From positions 51,652 through 100,714 of the forward strand of contig DKYJ01000013.1 in the NCBI GenBank assembly GCA_002493305.1: 49,063 nucleotides of DNA, in the 5' to 3' direction. Position numbers and translations under genes: made by a program. A model generated the notes under the pieces. That model saw only the letters and a program-made list of their open reading frames with translations, had not been told where the DNA came from and searched no databases. This DNA is from Clostridiales bacterium UBA7103 (GTDB taxonomy: Bacteria; Bacillota; Clostridia; Oscillospirales; Oscillospiraceae). Within the stretch, counting starts at the first letter, position 1. Each line of letters begins with the position of its first letter. Shown one piece after another: positions 41,290 through 47,854 of this stretch.

Positions 41290-42013
41290 TGAAAATCACC
41301 TCAATTTCGCTGTGTGTTTGTTCCCTGTATTGCTTCACGGCTTCAATCGCTGTTTTTGCCGCCTCATCGTTTGGAAAATGAAATTCTCCTGTGGAGATAC
41401 AGCAGAACGCAAGGCTTTTTATGCCGTTTTGTTCAGCCAGTTCCAGGCATGAACGGTAGCAGGCCGCAAGCAATTCACGGTCTCGCCGCGTCACCCGTTC
41501 CCGGACGATAGGCCCGACCGTATGCAGAACATATCTGCATGGCAGATTATAGGCAGACGTGATTTTTGCCCTGCCTGTTTCCTCCTCGTGCCCTTGCCGT
41601 TTCATAAGCTCCGCGCAGGCCAAACGAAGCTGAACGCCCGCATAGCTGTGAATGGCATTGTCGATACACCCATGGTTTGGGCAAAAGCAGCCCAGCATCT
41701 GGCTGTTGGCGGCGTTTACAATGGCATCGCAGCCGAGCGTGGTAATGTCCCCGCGCCAAAGATATATGCCTTTTTGAACAGGCTTCAGCTCAGAAAGGGG
41801 CGTGACCCCTTTCTGCCGTATCTCCTCCTGCAAATAAGCGTCCTGTACGTCCAAAAAATCATCAGGCGCAGGGCTCGGCATACGAATGTTAAAAAGCGCT
41901 CGAAGCAGATTTTTTTGTTCCTGCTCGTCAGGAGGGATCTCTATTTCAGAATACTGAGGCCGTTCTTTTAAGAGAGCCGATATTAAATATTTTCTTCTTT
42001 CACTTTGTGTCAT
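41234..42013 (-). CDS. Zinc-dependent macrodomain protein (ADP-ribosyl hydrolase)
   Basis: A 259-residue protein with a helical N-terminal extension (1-80) and a macrodomain. GDITTLGCDAIVNAANSQML leads into GCFCPNHGCIDNAIHSYAG, whose Cys109/His114/Cys116 match the zinc site of the SirTM-linked macrodomains that remove ADP-ribose from proteins. The second signature, FCCISTGEFHFP, closes the ADP-ribose pocket. It is expected to reverse the modification made by the adjacent sirtuin. Its ATG overlaps the end of the ABC ATPase gene by 14 bases, and its 3' end overlaps the sirtuin start by 56 bases. Confidence 0.9.
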   Translation of the reverse strand: MTQSERRKYLISALLKERPQYSEIEIPPDEQEQKNLLRALFNIRMPSPAPDDFLDVQDAYLQEEIRQKGVTPLSELKPVQKGIYLWRGDITTLGCDAIVNAANSQMLGCFCPNHGCIDNAIHSYAGVQLRLACAELMKRQGHEEETGRAKITSAYNLPCRYVLHTVGPIVRERVTRRDRELLAACYRSCLELAEQNGIKSLAFCCISTGEFHFPNDEAAKTAIEAVKQYREQTHSEIEVIFNVFKEYDEGIYRRLLRGD

Positions 42014-42815
42014 AAGTATTCCTTTTCCCAGCAGCGCCGCTAAATTCGCAGGAGGACAATCGATCTTCCGACAGGTGGCAGGTGTGGCGCTGCTTTTTTA
42101 CAAGTTCTTTTACAAATTCCGTGGCAGGATGGCTGAGCAGCTCTTCCGGCTCTGAAAATTGTTCGATTTTGCCATCGTTCATGACGAGTACTTTGGTGCC
42201 GAGCTTCAGTGCCTCGGAAATATCGTGGGTAACGAACAGCACCGTAATACCTGTCTGCCTGTGGATCCGTTTCAATTCCGTTTGAAGCTGCCCCCGTGTG
42301 ATCTCATCCACCGCCCCAAATGGCTCATCCATCAGCAAAATATCAGGCGATGCCGCAAGAGCACGGGCAATGCCGACTCTTTGCTGCTGCCCCCCCGAAA
42401 GTTCAGACGGATAGCGGTGCTTCAAGTCTTCCGAAAGCCCGACGATCTCCATCCATTTAGATACGGCGTTTTTTGTTTTTTCTTTATCCCGCCTGTTCAG
42501 CAAGTTCGGAACATAGGAGATATTTTGCTCTACCGTCATATGAGGGAACAGCACGCTGCCCTGAATGGCATAGCCGATGTTCCGGCGAAGCTGTGTCTGG
42601 TTTTTATTGCGGATATTTTCACCGTCAACGAATATATCCCCAGAAGTCGGCTGGATCAGACCGTTTACCATTTTGAGCGCTGTCGTTTTTCCACAGCCCG
42701 ATGAGCCGATAATCGTTACAAATTCGTCTTTTTCTATTGAGAGATCAAACTCCTCTATCGCTGTCTTTTCGCCATACGACTTTTTGATATTCCTAAATTC
42801 TATCGCTGTTTTCAT
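42000..42815 (-). CDS. Quaternary-amine/choline ABC transporter ATPase (OpuC/ProV-like)
   Basis: A 271-residue ATPase of the glycine betaine/carnitine/choline importer type. Walker A GSSGCGKTT, Q-loop (YAIQGSVLFPHMT), signature ELSGGQQQRVGIARAL, Walker B ILLMDEPFGAVDEITR and switch LFVTHDISEAL are all intact. There are no CBS domains at the C-terminus, unlike OpuAA and ProV, which ends in a short Ser/Cys-rich tail. ATG 42815 is preferred to 42830 because GAGGTGG lies between them. It starts 11 bases after the fused permease/binding protein gene and overlaps the macrodomain start, which ties the transporter to the ADP-ribosylation genes. Confidence 0.88.
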   Translation of the reverse strand: MKTAIEFRNIKKSYGEKTAIEEFDLSIEKDEFVTIIGSSGCGKTTALKMVNGLIQPTSGDIFVDGENIRNKNQTQLRRNIGYAIQGSVLFPHMTVEQNISYVPNLLNRRDKEKTKNAVSKWMEIVGLSEDLKHRYPSELSGGQQQRVGIARALAASPDILLMDEPFGAVDEITRGQLQTELKRIHRQTGITVLFVTHDISEALKLGTKVLVMNDGKIEQFSEPEELLSHPATEFVKELVKKQRHTCHLSEDRLSSCEFSGAAGKRNTYDTK

Positions 42816-42826
42816 TTTGTTCCACC

Positions 42827-44365
42827 TCACCGCAAAAGATCATGACTACGGAGGAAAGCTTCCGCAACATCTCTTGGCTCTTTATTTTCCGTTTCAACGG
42901 AGTAGTTCATCTCCGCCATATCACTGTCGGTAATCAGCCCATTCAATTTTTCAAACACAGCCTCCAATTCCGGGTATTTTTCAAGCACCTCTGCACGGAT
43001 CACATTACCGCAAACATAAGATGGATAAAAATTCTTGTCATCCTCCAAAACGACCACATCGGAAGCCGATAACTGTCCGTCAGTTGTAAAAATCACCATT
43101 ACATCGATCTTTTTCTGATTAATTGCCTGGTATTTAAGCCCAATGTCTAAATCCATCGTTTTGCCGAAAGCCAATCCGTAGGTTTCACAGAGAGCGTCGT
43201 AGCCATCTTCACGCTCAAAGAAATCATATTCTGCACCAAAGGTGAGTTCTCCCGCCGCAGACTTCAAGTCAGAATATGTTTTCAGGTCGTATTTCTCCGC
43301 AATTTCACGGCGGACGACCAGGCCATAGGTATTGTTGAAGCCATACATTCCGACCCAATTCATATTGAATCGTCCGCTGTATTCATTTTCCAATTCACTG
43401 AACAGGTCTTCCGTATATAAGCCGTCATGCCTGAGCACCATATTCCAGCCTGTGCCCGTGTACTCAGGATACAGGTCAAATTCTCCGCTCTCCATTGCCG
43501 GCTGGATATTTGATGTGCCGCCTCCAACGCCCTGCGTCAGCTCCACATTCAAATCTGTGTCCTGTTCGATCAGAATGTCCAGCATTTCACCGAGAACATA
43601 TTGTTCTGTCATCGGCTTTGTTGCAATATGTATAGTGTCTTTCTGCTGCCCGCTTATTAAAACACTCCCCGCGATGCTCAAGCAGAGCAGCGCAGCGATA
43701 ACCGCCATTATCTTATTTGTTTTCTTCGCTTTCACGCTGTGTTTTCTCATTCGTTTTTCAATGAAGCCAAGCACAAAGTCCATTACAAGAGCGAGCAGAG
43801 CAATCAATAAACTGCCGACCATTGTCATCGCCGCATTATTTGTCGTAATCCCCCGGTAAATCGCAACACCCAAACCGCCTGCACCGATAAACGAGGCAAT
43901 ACCTGCAAGGGCAATCGTCATCGTCACCATATTGCGAATACCCGACATTATCACAGGCATAGCAAGCGGGAGTTTGATCTTAAACAAAACCTGGGTTTTG
44001 GTGCTCCCCATACCTTTTGCTGCCTCCAAAATAGAGGGATCTACATTGGTAATTCCCGTATGTGTATTTCGTACCATCGGCAGCAGCGCATAGACCGTCA
44101 GTGCAATGATTGCCGTTGCATTTCCCACACCCGAAAAAGGGATCAGAAAACCGAGCATGGAAATTGACGGGATCGTATACAAAAAATTGATAACGCCCAA
44201 AGTCGGCTTTGCTGTTTTTTGGAATTCGCTGATCAAAATCCCTACAAATCCCCCGAACAGTATGGCGATCAAAATGGAAACCAGTGATATTTCTATATGC
44301 TCCAGCAATAGTTCCAGGAAAAAATCCTTCCTGTCCATAAAAACAGACAACATATCTTTTAACAT
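42827..44365 (-). CDS. Fused permease and substrate-binding protein of a choline/betaine transporter
   Basis: A 512-residue fusion. Residues about 1-215 are the permease with helices and the EAA-like loop (ILEAAKGMGSTKTQVLFKIKLP). A linking helix (about 222-242) leads to an extracellular OpuAC-type binding domain (about 250-512: IHIATKPMTEQYVLGEMLDI, DLYPEYTGTGWNMVL, YGLVVRREIAEKYDLKTYSDL). One polypeptide thus replaces OpuCB and OpuCC. Likely substrates are glycine betaine, choline or carnitine; the aromatic cage was not resolved. It begins one base after the stop of the flavoprotein gene, so it belongs to the same operon. Confidence 0.88.
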   Translation of the reverse strand: MLKDMLSVFMDRKDFFLELLLEHIEISLVSILIAILFGGFVGILISEFQKTAKPTLGVINFLYTIPSISMLGFLIPFSGVGNATAIIALTVYALLPMVRNTHTGITNVDPSILEAAKGMGSTKTQVLFKIKLPLAMPVIMSGIRNMVTMTIALAGIASFIGAGGLGVAIYRGITTNNAAMTMVGSLLIALLALVMDFVLGFIEKRMRKHSVKAKKTNKIMAVIAALLCLSIAGSVLISGQQKDTIHIATKPMTEQYVLGEMLDILIEQDTDLNVELTQGVGGGTSNIQPAMESGEFDLYPEYTGTGWNMVLRHDGLYTEDLFSELENEYSGRFNMNWVGMYGFNNTYGLVVRREIAEKYDLKTYSDLKSAAGELTFGAEYDFFEREDGYDALCETYGLAFGKTMDLDIGLKYQAINQKKIDVMVIFTTDGQLSASDVVVLEDDKNFYPSYVCGNVIRAEVLEKYPELEAVFEKLNGLITDSDMAEMNYSVETENKEPRDVAEAFLRSHDLLR

Positions 44366-44366
44366 T

Positions 44367-44978
44367 TTACACGCTCCTTATCGTAATTGCCTTAACAGGA
44401 CAATTTTCAAAGCACAAACCGCAGTGAAGGCAATGATTTTGATTGATTTCAAACGGCTTCCCCACATTTATACACTGTTGAGGGCAGATTCTTCTGCATT
44501 TTCCGCACCCTATGCAGGAAGCAGAGATTTCAAATCCTTTTTTCTTCTCTTCACGATTTCCGATCACAAAATTTTGACGGTTGATCGGTTCTTTGCCCAA
44601 ATCAAAAAATTCTATATTTGCATTTGCAATTATAAACGGCTCCAATATGTACCGGCTTTCATTCGGATAAACACCATTCATACTTGGATTTTCCTCAAAA
44701 ATGCGGTCTATCCAAGCTTTCTGTTCCGCCAATTTTTCGGCAGTACCCGACAATCTGACCATTTGAAAATCTTTGTTCACGGCAGTTATGGCAATGTGAT
44801 CGTCTCGCATCAGCTGTGCATAAAAATTTTTTCCCCGCGCCGTGCAGAAATAGATTTTCTCATTTTCCGCAAGCATAATATCAATAATTCGGATCTGCGG
44901 TATTCCTTTTTCATCTACGGTTGCAAATGCCACATCCTTTACATCACGCAAAATCTGCAAACAACTCTGTGCGTTCAT
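44367..44978 (-). CDS. PNPOx-like flavoprotein fused to a 2x[4Fe-4S] ferredoxin domain
   Basis: A 203-residue protein. Residues 1-140 have the split-barrel fold of pyridoxamine-phosphate-oxidase-like proteins, which usually bind FMN or F420 (FATVDEKGIPQIRIID, IYFCTARGKNFYAQL). Residues about 150-200 hold two Cys clusters, CIGCGKCRRICP and CLHCGLCFENCP, for two [4Fe-4S] centres. It probably passes electrons between ferredoxin-type donors and a flavin site. Its start overlaps the stop of the nitroreductase gene by four bases, suggesting that the two iron-sulfur flavoproteins work together. The substrate is unknown. Confidence 0.85.
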   Translation of the reverse strand: MNAQSCLQILRDVKDVAFATVDEKGIPQIRIIDIMLAENEKIYFCTARGKNFYAQLMRDDHIAITAVNKDFQMVRLSGTAEKLAEQKAWIDRIFEENPSMNGVYPNESRYILEPFIIANANIEFFDLGKEPINRQNFVIGNREEKKKGFEISASCIGCGKCRRICPQQCINVGKPFEINQNHCLHCGLCFENCPVKAITIRSV

Positions 44979-45844
44979 TTTATTTCCTCCTTAAAATTCA
45001 GCCGATGGATACGGCTCTGTTCCATTTCTCTTTGTACGCCTCTTGCATACTTTATTTTGGGATAACCGAAGCCGATGATCATACCGATGTAATGATCATC
45101 AGGAATATTCAGCATTGCCTTGATGTCCGGCATTCGCTTCAAAGCAGCGAGAGGAAATGTAAGCATTACACTTCCGAGGCCGCGGGACGGACAGAGCAAT
45201 TCAAAATATGTTCCGGCAATCACCGCATCCTGTATTGGCTCACCGTTTCCTAACGGTGCATGTGGAATTAAAATATGCGGCGCTCCGCAGAAAAGCATGT
45301 CAGGGCGAACCGTCTTTTCCCACCGTTTCATATCCTCATACGCATCTTTGCCAAATCCGTCCGGGTAGACACCCTGTGCCGCCAATTCCTCCATTCGGGA
45401 ATAGGCGAGCTGACGAAATTGATTCATCTGCGCCTTATCATCGATCAATGTAAATTCCACCTGCTGCTTGTTGCCGCCGTTCGGGGCATAAGCCAGTCGG
45501 GCCAGCATATCGTTTATGATGTCAGCGTCAACATTTTTCTCCTTGTATCTGCGGCAGGAATGTCTGTTGGCGATCAGGGAATCCATTGTCGGCGCTGTGA
45601 TTTCACAATCAATAACGGACAGGCTGTTTTCAGGTCTATGGCCGAAAATTGAAATGGCACCCGTGGGGCAAACAGCAAGACAATGCTCACATTTCCAGCA
45701 GCCGTTCCAACCAAATTCCTTGAAATCTGCGATTTCAGCCTTTTTCGCCTGATTCAGAGAAAGAATACCCCCGGGGCAAACCTTTACACATTTTCCGCAG
45801 CCCAAACACTTTTCTGTATCCACAATAAAATCAGCCAGATTCAT
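44975..45844 (-). CDS. Nitroreductase fused to N-terminal 2x[4Fe-4S] ferredoxin domain
   Basis: A 289-residue iron-sulfur flavoprotein. The N-terminal ~65 residues hold CLGCGKCVKVCPGG and CWKCEHCLAVCPTGA, followed by a nitroreductase fold with NRHSCRRYKEK (FMN phosphate site), LAYAPNGGNKQQ and AGTYFELLCPSRGLGS. Such proteins use reduced ferredoxin rather than NAD(P)H to reduce nitro groups, quinones or other electrophiles. ATG 45844 is chosen for AAGGGGGCG upstream. First gene of the six-gene operon, divergent from an HxlR regulator, an arrangement like the YodB-controlled nitroreductases of Bacillus. Confidence 0.9.
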   Translation of the reverse strand: MNLADFIVDTEKCLGCGKCVKVCPGGILSLNQAKKAEIADFKEFGWNGCWKCEHCLAVCPTGAISIFGHRPENSLSVIDCEITAPTMDSLIANRHSCRRYKEKNVDADIINDMLARLAYAPNGGNKQQVEFTLIDDKAQMNQFRQLAYSRMEELAAQGVYPDGFGKDAYEDMKRWEKTVRPDMLFCGAPHILIPHAPLGNGEPIQDAVIAGTYFELLCPSRGLGSVMLTFPLAALKRMPDIKAMLNIPDDHYIGMIIGFGYPKIKYARGVQREMEQSRIHRLNFKEEIK

Positions 45845-45877
45845 AATAAACGCCCCCTTCTTTCTTTTGCTGATGCA

Positions 45878-45906
45878 ATTGTAACGATTGTTCTTTATCC
45901 GCACAA
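45878..45906 (-). promoter_or_regulatory. Probable promoter of the nitroreductase-to-sirtuin operon
   Basis: Minus strand TTGTGC (45901-45906), 17 bases, TACAAT (45878-45883), with the ATG at 45844 about 25 bases after the expected start. Confidence 0.55.
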
Positions 45907-45926
45907 GTACGCACATTATTGTGGCG

Positions 45927-45959
45927 TAGTTACCCAAACGATACTATTGGATAGTTACC
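45927..45959. promoter_or_regulatory. TAGTTACC repeats, candidate HxlR operator
   Basis: TAGTTACC occurs at 45927-45934 and 45952-45959. The second box is also half of an imperfect dyad around ACTATTGGATAGT (45943-45955). HxlR-family proteins bind AT-rich dyads in such divergent gaps, so this is the best candidate operator for the operon and the regulator itself. Confidence 0.5.
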
Positions 45960-46048
45960 GAACGGGAACGAATGTGTAATTCCGGGCTTTTTTGTCCGTC
46001 AGGGCTGAGAAAAAATTTTTTTAATTTCTTTGATTCCCGGTGGATATA

Positions 46049-46077
46049 TTGACCCTGTTTTCTCTGTATGGTATAAG
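46049..46077 (+). promoter_or_regulatory. Promoter of the HxlR regulator
   Basis: TTGACC (46049-46054), 17 bases, TATAAG (46072-46077), about 40 bases before ATG 46123. Confidence 0.7.
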
Positions 46078-46122
46078 CGGCGGCAAAGTTTCCAAAAGGA
46101 AGTTTTGTGAAGAGGTGACGCT

Positions 46123-46458
46123 ATGAGTGGACAGAAAACCGCAAAAAAATTGCCCGCTTGTCCCGTTGAAACAACTTTGACGTTGATCGGTGATAAATGG
46201 AAAGTGCTGATCCTGCGGGATTTACTTACAGGTACAAAAAGATTCGGAGAACTGAAAAAATCCCTCGGCAACGTATCACAAAAGGTTCTGACTGCCCAGC
46301 TTCGCGCAATGGAAGAAAGCGGTTTACTAACACGAACGGTGTATGCCGAGGTTCCGCCGAGAGTAGAATACACCCTGACGGAGTTAGGGCAAAGCCTCCG
46401 GCCAATCCTTGACGCAATGCAAAATTGGGGCGAGGGATATAAATCTTTGTATAATTAA
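46123..46458 (+). CDS. HxlR-family redox-type transcriptional regulator
   Basis: A 111-residue winged-helix protein with the family core CPVETTLTLIGDKWKVLILRDL and ELKKSLGNVSQKVLTAQLR. The only Cys, Cys13 in ACPVETTL, sits where YodB/HypR-type regulators carry their redox-sensing Cys. Relatives respond to quinones, diamide or hypochlorite and control nitroreductases and azoreductases. The divergent partner here is a nitroreductase operon, strengthening a thiol-stress role, but the inducer is an inference. AGAGGTGA precedes the ATG, and a strong terminator follows the gene. Confidence 0.88.
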   Translation: MSGQKTAKKLPACPVETTLTLIGDKWKVLILRDLLTGTKRFGELKKSLGNVSQKVLTAQLRAMEESGLLTRTVYAEVPPRVEYTLTELGQSLRPILDAMQNWGEGYKSLYN

Positions 46459-46500
46459 AAAACCGGTGGGTATTCTCAGAGGAATACCCACCGGTTTTTA
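46459..46500. terminator. Bidirectional terminator between HxlR and DegV genes
   Basis: AAAACCGGTGGGTATTC (46459-46475) pairs with GAATACCCACCGGTTTT (46482-46498), a 17-bp stem with A/T tails on both strands. Confidence 0.92.
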
Positions 46501-46510
46501 ATTTTTATGC

Positions 46511-47362
46511 TTATTCATTTATAAATAGTACACCCAGGGTCTTAGGGCCGCAATGAGAAGATACAGTACAGCCTGCGAGAGTGTGATGTATGCGCTGAAC
46601 ATTTGGGGCGCACTCGCGGATAAGCGCTTCCAGCTCCATGACGGTGCTGTCCTCCACCTCGCCTGACTCGGTTATGAACACATGACCGCCGCGGATGCTC
46701 TTGCCGGACAAACGCTCTTTTATATACTGCTTATACACTGAGTCGATCCCGCCGCGATACTTCTTATAAACCTCCAGCTTGCCGCCGTTCATTTGCAGAG
46801 CCGGCTTGAGGTGCAGCAGATTTGCCCCCAGCGCGGCGACGCCGGAGCAGCGGCCGCCCTTCCACATAAACTGAAGCGTGTCAAGCACAAAGCTTGTATC
46901 CACCTTTTCAGTCAGCCGTTCAAGCTCAGCGGCGATGTCCGCGGCGCACCAGCCCAAATCTCTCAGTCTGGCTCCCTCCAGAGCCAGCAGCCCCACACCG
47001 GTGGAGAGCATGCGGCTGTCCACAGTGTAAACGCCCTTAAGCTCCTGCGCGGCAAGACGGGCGGCGTTTAAGGTGTTGGAGAGCTCGGAGCTGATGTCCA
47101 GATGCACGATATCATAACCCGCTTCGACGAATCCGCCGAAAAAGTCCAGAAAATCCTGCACACTTGGAGCGGCAGTTTTCGGCAGAGTGCCATCCTTGCG
47201 ATAGCGGGCGTACATATCCGCCGGGGTAAAGCTCGCTCCGTCCAAAAAGCTGCTGTCACCGAGGACAATGGTAAGGGGAATAATTTTTATGTTGAATTCT
47301 GCTTTAAGCTCCTCCGACAGATCGCAAGTGCTGTCAGCGGTTATCATTACAGGCTTCGCCAT
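46511..47362 (-). CDS. DegV-family fatty-acid-binding protein
   Basis: A 283-residue protein of the DegV/FakB family. ITADSTCDLSEEL at the N-terminus and the SSELSNTL and MWKGGRCSG segments line the fatty-acid pocket in relatives. FakB proteins present exogenous fatty acids to the kinase FakA for phospholipid synthesis; no FakA gene is visible here, so the exact partner is unknown. AAGGAGAG precedes ATG 47362. Monocistronic, with a promoter at 47405-47433 on the minus strand. Confidence 0.88.
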   Translation of the reverse strand: MAKPVMITADSTCDLSEELKAEFNIKIIPLTIVLGDSSFLDGASFTPADMYARYRKDGTLPKTAAPSVQDFLDFFGGFVEAGYDIVHLDISSELSNTLNAARLAAQELKGVYTVDSRMLSTGVGLLALEGARLRDLGWCAADIAAELERLTEKVDTSFVLDTLQFMWKGGRCSGVAALGANLLHLKPALQMNGGKLEVYKKYRGGIDSVYKQYIKERLSGKSIRGGHVFITESGEVEDSTVMELEALIRECAPNVQRIHHTLAGCTVSSHCGPKTLGVLFINE

Positions 47363-47404
47363 GTGTTTCTCTCCTTCTTTTTTAACTTCAACTCTAATGC
47401 TGGG

Positions 47405-47433
47405 ATAATACCATACAAATCACCTGCGGGCAA
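47405..47433 (-). promoter_or_regulatory. Promoter of the DegV gene
   Basis: Minus strand TTGCCC (47428-47433), 17 bases, TATTAT (47405-47410). Confidence 0.55.
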
Positions 47434-47784
47434 TATTTCCGGCTCATACAAATGTAAAATTATTGCAAATTTTTGAAGTATTCGGTATGCCGCTCTATTA
47501 TCGCAAGCACTGCTATATGTGAAAGATACACAAACAAAAACTTAGTTTTCACTGTTTGGTTTTGCCTGATTTTGTTTTCCAAGAGGTGCAAAATGCTTGA
47601 AAAATGCCTGTTATAATTTTAACTTGCCACATTTAGTACGAGACCCGCCCGCGAAGTGAATTCAATTTCATTCATTGAGCGCAAAATTTTTGTATAAAAT
47701 ATCCAAAACTGTTTGATTCAAGCTGTACATTTCAGCGCTTTCAATAAACTTAGTTATTTCAACCAAAAAATCTTGTTTTGAGCC
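47434..47784. other. AT-rich gap between DegV and pyrophosphatase genes
   Basis: About 350 bases with no open frame of coding character and no stable hairpin with a U-tract. Nothing beyond the flanking promoters is supported. Confidence 0.5.
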
Positions 47785-47813
47785 TTGTTATAGTGTGATG
47801 AATAGTGTAAAAT
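47785..47813 (+). promoter_or_regulatory. Promoter of the pyrophosphatase gene
   Basis: TTGTTA (47785-47790), 17 bases, TAAAAT (47808-47813). Confidence 0.6.
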
Positions 47814-47854
47814 GTACAAAGCAAAGTCAAGTTACTCTGATAGGAGAGAAAAAA

